Assembly: GCA_030765065.1 (NCBI GenBank)
Contig: CM060988.1
Coordinates: forward strand, 176,369,065 to 176,433,064
Source of the DNA: Deroplatys truncata
Taxonomy: Eukaryota; Arthropoda; Insecta; Mantodea; Mantidae
Direction: 5' to 3'
Length of the DNA stretch: 64,000 nucleotides
The stretch's first letter is position 1. The number at the start of each line of letters is the position of its first letter. Positions 52,476-63,111 of this stretch are shown here, piece by piece. Under the pieces are notes generated by a model. The model was given only the letters and a program-made list of their open reading frames with translations, was not told the origin of the DNA and did not search any database. The position numbers and the translations under genes are program-made.

Positions 52476-53079
52476 TTTTTGTTCTGTGTAAATGTATCTA
52501 TGCTGAGGCGTTAAAATATGCATTTCTGTTTGGGAACTAGTTTATAGGCAGAAGATTTACGTAAATGTTAAATCCATTCACGCCCAAGTTCAATTAACCA
52601 ATGTGGCTGCGCTGGTGTTCCAATTAAGATCGAGGTGAAGCTCACAATGAAGATTTGGCGGGGGGGGGGGTATAATACGACTGTTTCATCCTGCCGTGGA
52701 GTAAAACACTGTGCTTTCATTCACCTCCTTTGCATTTCTATTGCACTTGGCCATGAATATTTACACGCAACCATTTCCCGCGTTCAGTAACATAACGACA
52801 TTTCTCGTCTGGACATCTTTGAATTGATTCTGGTGAAAGCTTTACAACACATCCTAAGGGTGAAATGTGGTAAAACGGGCCGTCCTATCACCTAACCACA
52901 GCACGAAGCAATGTACAGCACATTTTACAAATCAGGATGAATCCTCTTACTAAATTATAATCAAAGATTAGATTAGATAACGGGGTTGTTGGTGAAGTTT
53001 TGCCTGAAAGACTGTGCAAATCCCACTGGAAAGGACACATTCATTGTTTCCCAAAATGTTTGCTGAACAAGTTGAAACG
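52476..53079. other. Unassigned segment
   Basis: Contains a G-run (52659-52669). No recognised feature. AACG (53076-53079) directly before the LTR is its likely target duplication. Confidence 0.4.
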
Positions 53080-53390
53080 TGTCGCGGTATCATTCGTGTT
53101 ATCTTATTTGCTGAGCGCCTGTTATTGTTTTACTATTTTTAATTTTGGGTTCTTTGTCCTTCGGCTAGCTATTGTTATTATTACTCAGTCGAGCAAATCT
53201 CTTGAACAGGGTGTGTAAACGGAAAGGAGTTGTTACTAAAGATAACACTGATAAAAGAATTTGTTTTTACACTTTTATTGCCGTCACACTTCATTAATTT
53301 CGAATGTAACTATAATCACTTATTTGCCGCACATTATTAATTTGCGTATTTCACATTTTATAACTAGCTTTACGACGCGAGAGATTCTGT

Positions 53391-53540
53391 AGAAATGCGC
53401 GACGTTTAACCCGTGGGTGAATCTGATGAACTGGGCGACGTGTAACTTGTGAATGTTTCTGTAGAACTGCGCGACGTTTGCCTTGTGAATTATTCTGTAG
53501 ACCTGCGCGACGTATAACCCGCGAATGATTCTGTTGGACT
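53391..53540 (-). repeat. 36-bp tandem array inside LTR (about 5 units)
   Basis: On -, 12-residue periodic translation (AQFYRNIHKLHV, AQFIRFTHGLNV) reflects about five 36-bp units, one more than in the LTR at 10423. Confidence 0.85.
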
Positions 53541-53673
53541 GAACATTACCCGTCTCTGGCTTCATATATTTATACTCCCTCACCCCGATATGCCTAAACA
53601 TTATAACAGAGATGCTATTGGTTAATAAAGCGCGCCAACATTAGCGTCTATTTGTATATCCAATCAAAATTAC

Positions 53674-53677
53674 GAAC
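53674..53677. repeat. Target-site duplication GAAC, left
   Basis: GAAC precedes TGATGCAG and recurs at 54688-54691. The uninterrupted relative at 10423 has a single copy of this site (complement of TGTGTTCGTAATT). Confidence 0.93.
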
Positions 53678-54687
53678 TGATGCAGTAATTTGTATCACAA
53701 ATTATTTAAATGTAAAGAGTGATTATAGTATGAATATGCATTATTATGTGACATTGATTTGAGATGTTTGTTGATTGTAATTATTGTTGGGAAGTAAGTT
53801 TATACTGCCTTACTGAAACTGACAATAATAGCGTGCAATAATGCAGCGAGGGGGTGAGCTGTTTATCATTATTGGAAACGAGGAAGTTACGTAATGTTGG
53901 CGCGTTTTCCTTTAGAATCTTCTGGAACATTTCCCTAGAGCATATGTATTCATAATTTTCATTGGATATTAAAATAGACGCTAATGTTGGCGCGTTTTAT
54001 TAGCCAATAGCAGTTCAGTTATAATCTTTAGGCATATCGGGGTGTGGAACTATAAATAGAAGCTAGGTTAGAGGTAAAGTCCTTCAGCCCGTCAGTTCGT
54101 CGAAAATATTTGTATGATACACGTCGCCTTCAGTCCAGCAGAAATATTACACGTCGGCTATCGATTCACAAGTTACGCGTAGCAGAATTATGAAAAATCT
54201 AAAATGTTGTAAAGTTAATTATACAAAAAGTTGAAGTACGCGAATTAAGAGTGATCAGTAATGAAGTTATTATAACAGTTTCAGTTTGGCGAGTGTCAAG
54301 ATCAATGTGTAAATGTGATAGTTAATGTGTTCGACAATAAAAGTGTAAAACAAATTTCTTCATCAGTGTTATCTTTGGATAAAAGATTCCTTTCCGTTTA
54401 CACAACCTGTATAAAGAGAAGTGCTTGACCAAAAGATCATAGCTAGCCGGAGGACAGAGAACCAAAATTAAATAAAATAACAGTAGCATTCTTTCAAACG
54501 AACACTAATACTGCCGCAAATTGCTAACACCAGATGGAGCTACAAACTTAACAAAGAATTACGTCACAAAATGGCATCACCACGTGAAGTAAACACACAT
54601 ACACAAACATAAGTAAAACCATCGCAAATTGGCTTCCCAAACGTGGGGCTCAACAAACAAATTAAATATAACATAAATACCACCGCA
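53678..54687 (+). mobile_element. Solo LTR (second subfamily), 1010 bp, nested in an older LTR
   Basis: TGATGCAGTAATTT...AATACCACCGCA, flanked by GAAC. CCAAT (TAGCCAATAGCAG, about 54001), TATA (GAACTATAAATAGA, about 54047) and AATAAAAG (about 54336) are in normal order. It is about as similar to 10423-11292 in its promoter half as a sister subfamily would be, but its last 200 bp differ and include TTGGCTTCCCAAACGTGGGG at 54629-54648, close to a tRNA-Lys primer-binding site. No coding sequence. Its insertion splits the minus LTR at a known point of the consensus. Confidence 0.93.
54629..54651 (+). promoter_or_regulatory. Primer-binding-site-like tract inside the LTR 3' end
   Basis: TGGCTTCCCAAACGTGGGGC differs by two substitutions and a small insertion from TGGCGCCCAACGTGGGGC, the tRNA-Lys-type primer-binding site of some retroelements. 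It lies about 36 bp inside the LTR's CA end instead of just after it. Confidence 0.5.
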
Positions 54688-54958
54688 GAACACATATGCT
54701 CTAGGGAAGATATTCCCTCCATTTCTAAAGAAAAGCACGCTACTCTGACGTCATTTGCTTGTCTCTTCTAATTGATAAACAACTCACCCCCTCGCTCATT
54801 GTTATCCGCTCCTATTGTCAGTTTCAGTGAGGCCGTGTAAACTTATTTCCTAACAATGCTTATAATTAACAAACATCTCAAATCATTGTCATACAATAAT
54901 GTTAATTTACACTACAATCACTCTGGCATTCAGTGTTGTGATATAAAATACTGCGTCA
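54688..54958 (-). mobile_element. Older solo LTR on minus strand, 5' part
   Basis: Starts (on -, at 54958) TGACGCAGTATTTTATATCA and runs to GAGCATATGTGTTC at 54688, where the younger LTR is inserted. Together with 53080-53677 it makes a single LTR of about 865 bp, matching the 870-bp copy at 10423. Confidence 0.9.
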
Positions 54959-54989
54959 AATGTCAGCATCCTTTCCTAGATCTTCCTTG

Positions 54990-55440
54990 ATTACAGATCT
55001 TTCTTGCCAGGAATATGCGAGGCAGTTTCCTCGTCTTCTGCACATTCTACAAATGAGTTCATCCTTGTAGAGACCTAGTTTACGTAGATGTTTCCTAAAA
55101 TGAGAGTTCAGAAATTAATGCAATTACTGTCCTTATTTCCCTTCTATCCAATGCTCAGCAGAGATGAGGAAAGGGTGTTGCATGAACCCAGTTTCCTGGC
55201 TTGTCTTTGTCTAGGATTGGTTTACCACTTGAGTTGGTGTTTTTCCCTAATCCATGCTTTTACCGAGGTTTAGACAGTACGTATGCTGATTCCGACCACA
55301 ATATAGGGTATCTCAGTAGCCCTTTTAGCCAGCTGATCAGCTTTTTCATTTCCATAGATGATAGGGTAATCAGAGCATTTGGGTATTCCCAAACCAGTTT
55401 TGATTTTGCCTGTTCTGAAGAGAGTACCTCGACTGTCAAT
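54990..55440 (-). pseudogene. Non-LTR retrotransposon 3' fragment (RNase H and Cys-rich tail)
   Basis: On -: YGNEKADQLAKRATEIPYIV (distal RNase H motif, about 55370-55310), then after stops RKHLRKLGLYKDELICRMCR and RRGNCLAYSWQERSVIKE (about 55095-54990). This is the same arrangement as the fragment at 18541-19212 but diverged; the final Cys/His and ARKR region is altered. Likely a second, older copy of an I/Jockey/R1-like element. Confidence 0.7.
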
Positions 55441-55490
55441 TACAACCCAAACAATGAAGATGTAATAACAAACTAAATAAAACCGTGCTG

Positions 55491-55612
55491 CATTCACACA
55501 AATTTCTCTACTCACTCTTCTACAAGTTATTCTTACAAAAGCTTATTCTTGTATCTGCAAAATCTCAAATTGATGTAGTATACTCACTTGTGTTCAGAAA
55601 TACGTTCATTTG
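55491..55612 (+). repeat. ACTTTCTCTACT family C, head fragment
   Basis: TGCATTCACACAAATTTCTC, TACTCACTCTTCTACAAGTT, TTCTTACAAAAGCTTATTCT. Confidence 0.75.
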
Positions 55613-55814
55613 TTTATAAACAAACATGGCGGTGCATTTATCGCTCGATGATCATATAAGGGTGCTGGAATGTTCTTGGAAAGTGGAGAATGTTGTGGAG
55701 GTTCATTGGAGGGTTGAACTTGTACTCCTCCATCACGGCTGACAATCACAAGATTCCGAGACAAGTTTGAAGTAGAGGGGACGATGGAAGATAGGTTGAA
55801 AAGGTGGTGCGGAA

Positions 55815-56290
55815 GAAGAGATAACACACGAACGAGATGTAACGTGTGAGGCTCGCATTCGAGGGTCCCGGGTTCGACCCCCGTCGACAGCCCACTCTGA
55901 TACATGGGTTTTTCGTGGTTTTCCCGGGGCAGGAAGGCTAATGCTGGGATGGTTTCTTCTCTACCACGATTTCCGTTTTATTCCATTTCCTTCTCATCTA
56001 TCAGGTGTGCTTCTAGGTTTCGTGTGTATGTCGGTACCGGACAGTAGGCGCGGATGCTTGTTCAATGGAAAGCGTATTTCCCGTGGACAACAGAGGACTG
56101 CTTGAGTGGTGGGTGGTTCATCGCCCTCATTCGGCAGCTCAAGCAGTGGGATCAGTCTGAGAGTTTGGATATGTTATGGAATTCCGCGCGTCCCTGTGAC
56201 CTGTCGGTCTATGGCCTGCAGCCTCCTGTGGTTCCTTCACTTCATAAATTCCTCCTGGGTGTTGTAGCTGCACTGTGCAGGTCGTGAGAT
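55815..56290 (+). mobile_element. SINE-like element, family 2 (copy 2)
   Basis: ATGTAACGTGTGAGGCTCGC, GGGTCCCGGGTTCGACCCCC (excellent B box), GTGGTTTTCCCGGGGCAGGA, CTTCTCATCTATCAGGTGTG, TTCTAGGTTTCGTGTGTATG, GGACAGTAGGCGCGGATGCT, GCCTGCAGCCTCCTGTGGTT. Parallel to 37786-38185. The head resembles SINE family 1 but the body differs. Confidence 0.75.
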
Positions 56291-56439
56291 GTCCCCCTCT
56301 CTCCAATAACGAGAGTGGTCATGCAGGCTTTTGCATGAAAAACGACATTGGCAGAAGGTGGCATTTTCAACATGTATGGGTTAAAGGAATGCAACAAACA
56401 AAAGCTGTATTCCTGTCTCATTTCGTTGTAGATAAAAGG

Positions 56440-56972
56440 TGTTTCAAAAAGTGTGTAAAAAAACCAAATAGAGACTTACCATTTGAAAAAATTGAGAGTA
56501 CTTGAAAATTTAAACCAAACTCGTGCAATAACTCGAAATCGTTAACGCTACAACAAATTTTATTTGAGAAATTGTATGCTTTAATGAGGTGTACATTCTT
56601 TGTGTAGTAAGATTTAGTCTATCTCCTACGGTTTACTAGTTATAAGTCATTCAGAATGAACAGCATTTCATAGGCTATTCCCCAAAAAATCAAGATATAC
56701 ATTTTGTCATGTAAATATGTTTATACTATTTTAATCAAAATTGTTAGGGCCAGTTTTTGAGAAAATTAAAAACTTACATGTAAAGCGTAGTTTTGGGTGG
56801 GGAATTTTGTTGAAAATCTTGAAAAATCAAACCTTTTTTTAAAAATACAACTTTGGGGGGGGGTTCAGGCGACCTCAAAACATGTATTTCTGATGAAACT
56901 TCGACATCGCGAGTTTTGGATGGGACACATTACCTTCTCTATTTACTAGGTACGTGGTAGGGGAAGTAAAAA
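56440..56972 (+). repeat. ACTTTCTCTACT family, head-less copy
   Basis: AATAACTCGAAATCGTTAAC, GGTTTACTAGTTATAAGTCA, CGACCTCAAAACATGTATTT, ACGTGGTAGGGGAAGTAAAA, running straight into the head of the next copy. Confidence 0.82.
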
Positions 56973-57690
56973 AATCTGATCTGTTGCGTTCATATGATTT
57001 CTCTACTCACTCCTACAAACTGTTCTCACGAAAGCTTATTTTTGTGCCTACTTCTTGTTAATTGAGATAAACTTTCATTACCATTTACTTGTAGGTATAA
57101 TAAGAAGGGTACAGGAAGCTGAAGCAGTAGCCAAACTTTTAAAAAGCGGGTCGCTATATGCTGGGCTTGAAATTCACAATTTGCATCACCACAGAATCAA
57201 AACAATGGTGGTTCAGCATTTTAAAAAAATGTATGAAGTATTTAAGAATTCAAACCGATAATATGAATCTCTTCGAAATAATAAAGGCTACAAAAATGTT
57301 ATATTGTGTTTTTTAAAGAATTTTTGTTTTATGTAGTAAGCTTTGGTTTATGTTTTTTTGCTTAAAATTTAATCAAATTTACATAAAATTCCTTCAGAAT
57401 GAAGGTTATTGGCACAAATTCAAGACGCACATTTATTAGTCAGGCAACGACCGTAAACATGTATTTTTATCAAAATCGTTAAAAACATTTTTGAGCATAT
57501 AAAAACTAAGGAAATATCTTCTTCCTTGTAAAGACCAGTTAGTTGCGTTGGGGAGGGGAGCTTCTTGAAAATCGTGTCGCAGCTTCCGAATATGCTGAAT
57601 TTATATTTTAAGTTCGGTATTTTTTGACGTTTCGTTTTTGATGCATACGGAAATATTAATTTATCAGGGGACCTCAAAACTTGCATGCCA
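56973..57690 (+). repeat. ACTTTCTCTACT family C, copy interrupted near its tail
   Basis: Head ATCTGATCTGTTGCGTTCAT then ATTTCTCTACTCACTCC; continues to GGGACCTCAAAACTTGCATG, where a 2.1-kb hAT-like element is inserted. The tail resumes at 59803. Confidence 0.82.
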
Positions 57691-58047
57691 GTAGGAATGG
57701 GCAGAAAACAACCGAACGGTCACCTTAATGTAACAGTAACAGAAGTAATGGAGACAGCGACTAGTTACCCATTAACGGTTACAAAATTAATGAATTCAAA
57801 GTAACTAGTTTACCAATAAGGTTTACTAAAGTGGCGAGACGGTTACCAAGTGTGGGTGACATCATTCACCGCATGTAATTGGTATCGCTTATCAGGAACA
57901 GGTTATCTCAATTCGTTACGCAGTATCAATCTCCTCTACAAGAGGTCGTGAGTGAGCATTGTGTATCTATTACACCACCTGACAAGAAAAATTCCTACTA
58001 ATTATCGCTTTGCTACTGTAATCAACTGAGATTACCTGTGTATTTAC

Positions 58048-58575
58048 CGAGGAGGATGGCCGAGGCGGTAATGACTGTGGCCTGCATTGGGGAAGCCGTG
58101 GGTTAGATTCCCGTGGATTTTTTCGGGGGATTCCCCGGGTCGCCAGGCTTATGCTGGGAAGGATTATTATATCCCCCGAATTTCCTTTTCCTCAATTTCA
58201 TCTCCATTCTCATTTCACTTCACCTTTCATCCTCTTGGTTTCTTTCAGGGTTGCAAGTGTCGGCGGGAGATCGCGGATGTTCATGGCAGGGGAAAAGAAT
58301 GGTCTGAGGAAACCTCGTCACTCGGACTGCGAGCGGTATGCGGATCCCAGGGCCCCCAGGGGATCTGTAAGCCCACAGGGGGAGAGGAGGGCCCGCTGCA
58401 CCAGCCATCCTCCGGGGAGTTCAAATCTATAAATGGTAGGGACCCTGGCCTCTGCCTGTCGTGCCTCCTTTGTCTCCCTACCGGGAGGCGCTCCACCAGG
58501 GGCCTAGGTACAAAAGAGCTGTGTAGGTCGAGGTGTTAAGTCCCCATCCTTTCTAGTCCTATCCTACCCTAGCTG
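58048..58575 (+). mobile_element. tRNA-derived SINE, about 530 bp (longer relative of 30670 copy)
   Basis: GAGGATGGCCGAGGCGGTAA (A box), GCCGTGGGTTAGATTCCCG (B box), then TTCCCCGGGTCGCCAGGCTT, TTGCAAGTGTCGGCGGGAGA, a 100-bp insert absent at 30670 (AGGAAACCTCGTCACTCGGA), CTGCACCAGCCATCCTCCGG, GTTCAAATCTATAAATGGTA, TGTGTAGGTCGAGGTGTTAA. Nested within the hAT-like element. Several frames here are shadows. Confidence 0.82.
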
Positions 58576-58959
58576 CATATTTTTTTATGTAGACAATTAT
58601 GTATTTTTGGGCGGTAATGTTTCTCTTCTCTAGCAACATCGCCTTTCAAAATGTCATTACCATGGTTTATCTAACGTCCTACAGGAATATTTAACTTATT
58701 ACATGCTTAATTTAAGCCATGTTGATGTTGGCAATAGTGATGTATTTTCCTTTGCTATGTCTGCACCACGTGATGTTTATATTTAGGTTCCCATACAGCT
58801 CATTTAACGTGTACAAACTGAGTATATGAGCAGGAATGTAGAAGCAAGTGCAAGTGGGAATGCATTTTGCGATTATAAACCAGCGTAGTCAACGTGTTGA
58901 CACGCTAGAGAAACGTCTCTTTAGATTGCATCAAGTAACAAGTCTGTATCGAACCGAGC

Positions 58960-59100
58960 AAAGTGGCGCCCAGGTAACGCGTGAGACTCGCATTCGGGAG
59001 GTCTCGAAATCGATTCCTGGTTATCGCCAATTTCAGTCCCCGAATTTCCTGTCCCTCAATTTCTTCCTCCACCCCGTTAAACAAGGATTTAAGGGGTAAC
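58960..59100 (+). mobile_element. Short tRNA-derived SINE
   Basis: AAAGTGGCGCCCAGGTAACG (A-box-like), GACTCGCATTCGGGAGG, TCGAAATCGATTCCTGG (B box), then TTTCCTGTCCCTCAATTTCT as in the longer SINEs, ending near GGATTTAAGGGGTAAC. Confidence 0.6.
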
Positions 59101-59802
59101 AGTGATGCATTAATACGGTAAATTTAAAAAAGAAAAAAACAACATAGAATTATAATAGAAGCGATTGTTGCTAAAGGATACGCTGTTATAGAAATGTATA
59201 GAAATAAGAAAAGTAGTATATATATTTATATTATTTTGTAAAAAACTGTATTGTGCGTAGCTAGAAAGTGAGAATAGAAAATAGGAGACGATAATAAGAA
59301 TAATACTTTATAAAAAGTTATTAAATAAATTATATAAAATAATGTGAAGTGTCGGCGATGAAGTTTCGGTGGGGCGTGGCAGGGGAAACGGATGCTCTCT
59401 GTGGAAGTTTCTCCGTTCCTAGGTTTTCGACTGCTTGCCGGAATTAACGGTTGCCTGTCCGACTGTGGGAGGGTCTCAATCTGGAAACTGTAAGGACCAT
59501 GTCATTACTGTGCCGTCACTACTGGTTCCGGCCGCCCGGTGTCCTCCTCACTTATTCTTCCCTTGTGGGGCAAAGGTACAATATCCTCCCCTCCGATAAT
59601 CAGGGGAAGGAAGAAAAAGTCTGTATCGACATCGTTCATATTGAAACGTACGAGTAGTTACAGCTAATTGTTACTGGTAACCGTTAATGTAATGTAACTG
59701 CGAACGTAATAACCATCAAAACAAATAACTTAATCGTTATGGGTAACTGTTACGTGTAACTGCTTGTTATAACCGTTACACGAATTGTGACATCCCTAAT
59801 TC

Positions 59803-59856
59803 TCGAAATGGAGTTTTTGGGCGGAATGCAGTACGTGGTAGAGAAACGAAAAATCA
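59803..59856 (+). repeat. ACTTTCTCTACT family C, tail resumed after insertion
   Basis: GAGTTTTTGGGCGGAATGCA, ACGTGGTAGAGAAACGAAAA; the missing end of the copy starting at 56973. Confidence 0.78.
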
Positions 59857-60330
59857 GAATTCCCCAGCTTAATCCCCCATGTTCCACTTACGTGTGTAGG
59901 ACGGAAATTAACGTGGAAGAGATGGATTAGGGGCGACTTGTCCTGACAAAACTGTCACGCAACCTGTCATGATAAATAACGCCGCAAAGCCGAATATCGA
60001 ACGTAAATCCTATTAAACCGAATGAGTGCAAACATCGCGTTTTCTTTTCTCCCCGTGCAGATATTCCGCTTGCCTGCAAAACAATTTACATTTTTCCCTC
60101 CTGTATTAACTCACGCATGAGGAGGCTTCTTTTGCCTTCGTAGCTGCAAGCTCTTTCTTTAGGTCCTCTTTTTGTTGTGTTACTAATCTACGAGTTTTCA
60201 GTTTCCTTTTTTCTCATTGTTCATTTAAGTTCATTTCCAGATGAGATTTTCGATCTATAAGAATTTGTAAAGGTTGAAATCTGATGCTGTTTATATCTGT
60301 GGGTTAAAGAAGACCTAAGCAGTTGTTTTT
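59857..60330. other. Unassigned segment
   Basis: No recognised feature. Confidence 0.4.
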
Positions 60331-61263
60331 TACTTTCTCTACTACGTATAAGTAGGGGAAGTATTGTATTGGACCCAAAATTTCGATACCTAGATTTCAC
60401 CGGAAATACATGTTTTGAGACCCCCTGAATCCAAATAAAGCATTTTTGGAAACATGTCCATGTGTGTGTCTGTGTGTCTGTGAACAGCATAACTCAGAAA
60501 CGAACTATCGGATAAACACCAAACTTGGTATTTAGGTTCAGTACCTTCCAAGGATGCGACACGAAGGTTTTCAAGAAAATCCCCCCACCCCAGAGTACCC
60601 TTTACATGGCAGATTTTTCGAAAATTTTAATTTTCTCAAAAATGACTAACGATTTTGATTAAAATATCATATGTTTAAGATATTTTTATGACAAATAAAA
60701 TTTATATCTTGAATTTCCTGGGAATGTCTCCAAAAGTATTCTTTATTGTGAACGACTTTTGCATAACTAGTAAACCATAAGAGATAGACAAAATTTTACT
60801 ACACAACAAATGTAGATCGCATTAAAATACACAATTTATGTCATATACATTTTTTTTGTTGAGTGAACCATTTTCGAGATATTACTTGTTATTCCTTTAA
60901 TTTTTCAATACTTATTTTCTAAATGGCAATTCGTTATTCATTTTTTTGTCTTAGATATGCAAAGAGTATTAATTTGCGGCAAACAGAATGGTGCTGCACA
61001 TAGCAACCAGCTATGAAGAGATATGTATGTGCTTATATTGCCCTTGCAAATACAAAACAAGGGGAACATATTAGGCCTTAAGCGATGGTTAAATATTTTT
61101 AGAACCGGTCGCTATGTGTAAAATGTATATCTCTTTGCATGTCAAAAGATCGTTTCTGCAAATGTTTATCTCGATTAATATGAAATAGATGGAGAATAAG
61201 CGTTTGTAAAAATAGTTTGTACAAGAGTAGAGAAAGTCATGTGAGTGTACCACATCAGATTTT
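60331..61263 (-). repeat. ACTTTCTCTACT family, complete copy
   Basis: Tail TTTTACTTTCTCTACTACGT; head AGTAGAGAAAGTCATGTGAG then TGTACCACATCAGATTT. Carries the same variant internal block as 34010-34909. Confidence 0.93.
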
Positions 61264-61349
61264 TACAATAGAATGCAAGAAAACTCAGTGTAATAAATCA
61301 AGCTACGATTTTATGCTTTAAACAATTTCTTCGGAGATGTAGAGGTATA

Positions 61350-61563
61350 AAAAAAAGCAACATATTATTGCATTCACATGATTTTCTCTACACATTCTTC
61401 TGCACAATAGTCTTACAAAAGGATATTCTTTCGTCCACCTTTTTGTTAATAGAGAAAACTTTCATTAGACATTTACATATTTCGTTGTTGGTAAGAAAAA
61501 CGCAGAAAGCTAAAACGATAGCCACATTTTTAAAAGAGGATCATTATGTGATGGCTTTGAAAT
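61350..61563 (+). repeat. ACTTTCTCTACT family C, head fragment
   Basis: TTGCATTCACATGATTTTCT, CTACACATTCTTCTGCACAA, CATATTTCGTTGTTGGTA. Confidence 0.78.
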
Positions 61564-61960
61564 TCCACTCACATCGCTTTATCTACTCACTCTTCTACAA
61601 ACTATTATGAAAGCCCATTCTTCTATCTACTTTTTGTCAATTCAGATAAACTTTCATGTCATTTGCATATTTCCTTGCAGGTATCGAAATACACAGTGGG
61701 CTAAAGCGTAAATCAGATTTTTTAAAAACCAGAACACAATGTGATGGCTTTGAAATGTTATGCTCTTTCATTAACCACAAGAGAAGGCAAATAGCCACTA
61801 ACCACTTGAAAAAGAGTATAAATATTTAAAAATTCAAACCAATAACAAAGCATATCGGAAATTGTTTAAAAAAAATGACAAAAATTGTGTCCTTTAGCGG
61901 AATCTTTTTTATTTTTTGGGGGGGGGTAGTTTCCTATCTCTTATGGTTAACCGATTAGGG
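61564..61960 (+). repeat. ACTTTCTCTACT family C, second head in tandem
   Basis: CCACTCACATCGCTTTATCT, ACTCACTCTTCTACAAACTA, ATATTTCCTTGCAGGTATCG, continuing to CCTATCTCTTATGGTTAACC. Confidence 0.78.
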
Positions 61961-63009
61961 GCATCCCATGTGAAATCGAAAGGCATTTTTTGTTTCCATT
62001 GTAATTTTACCTGTTAATAAGGGGTGCTAAGATAAGCATATATATATCAGATAGCATCTAAAACTCAACGGCTGTCAGGTTATTGAACGATAAATGTATC
62101 GTATTAAGTCATTTTGTCGCATTTTAAGTGTGCAGCATAGCTCCAGAACTCTATTTAGAATACTGTACTAAATCTTACTTTGTAGATAAAATTCTGCATT
62201 TCATTAAAACATATACTAATTTTTTTTTATAATACCCAGAAAAATCTATATATATATAGTTTTTACTTATTTTAAGCGTATCCGGATTTTTATAAAACTA
62301 AAATACTAGACTGAAAATAATACATAATGTCATTAAGAGAAGTTGGCAATGTTGGTATAGTGGTTATGTTTGGGTCTTCGTAGTTATAACACAAAAAGCG
62401 AATAAACGCAGCGATTTACGTAATTGATGCACGATAATCACCAAGTGCTCTGTCAATCTATGAGGAAATACTCGGAACCACATACTGCTTAGTAAGCGTT
62501 CTCATTGTTTAACCATTCACAGCAGCTTGCTTGACTTTCAGCATAAAACAAACGTACGAGAGCGATCATGAGCGCGTAAAGTAATTTACTTCTTTAATTA
62601 TTTTAGACAAAACCTATCAGTTACCATTACAGTAAAACATGTTTGGTTGTGTTTAAATTACGAAATCTTACCACATATAACAAAATTATTTTTCTTAATC
62701 CGTAACCACCTACACTTGAAAAAAATATAAATTTCTTCACTGAAATAAAAATAAAAACATGTTTACTTATCAGAACAAAATTAAAGTTTAGGGAATAAAA
62801 GTAAAGCTCGATTAAATAATTAGATTTAAAGGTTTCAGAGTTATAACAGCTTGAAGTTGGAAATTTTAGGAGGATACGATAAATCTGAACAATTTTAATT
62901 GCAAAACTATGATATTCTAAATTTTAAGAGTTTGCATAAAGCACTGTATCGGGCTTGTCTACAAATATAAAAAGCTTCGTTTCGTTTAAAAAAAGATGCA
63001 AGGTCGATT
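61961..63009. other. AT-rich unassigned segment
   Basis: No ORFs of interest and no recognised repeat ends. Confidence 0.4.
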
Positions 63010-63111
63010 TTCCTTCTATTTCGGACGATTTGAAATGGAATGTCCCCCAAAAATCATTCAGAATAAAAGGCTTCACAAGCTTTTCCCAGAAAGTTCAAGA
63101 TATAAAGGGTA
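63010..63111 (+). repeat. ACTTTCTCTACT family, middle part left of insertion
   Basis: ATTCAGAATAAAAGGCTTCA, TTTTCCCAGAAAGTTCAAGA match the family middle. The family resumes at 63897. Confidence 0.72.

Larger units (their letters stand above)
53080..53677 (-). mobile_element. Older solo LTR on minus strand, 3' part
   Basis: The reverse complement of 53080-53677 follows 10423-11292 from just after its CATATGTGTTC point to the end: TGTCGCGGTATCATTCG here equals the complement of that LTR's terminus. TATA (complement of TTTATACTCCCTCACC, 53570-53585), the 36-bp array (53391-53540) and AATAAAAG (complement at about 53273) are present. Flanked by AACG (53076-53079) against AATG (54959-54962): a target duplication with one C-to-T change. 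Confidence 0.88.
57691..59802. mobile_element. hAT-like non-autonomous element, about 2.1 kb, GTTAC/GTAAC-rich ends
   Basis: It interrupts a subfamily C copy: the left flank ends CTCAAAACTTGCATGCC and the right flank resumes CTCGAAATGGAGTTTTTGGG, which are adjacent parts of the family. The left end TAGGAATGGGC and the right end (reverse complement TAGGGATGTC) fit hAT-type termini. About 150 bp inside each end are crowded with GTTAC/GTAAC pentamers. The interior holds two SINEs (58048, 58960) and AT-rich DNA but no transposase. The 8-bp duplication expected for hAT was not found. Confidence 0.62.
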
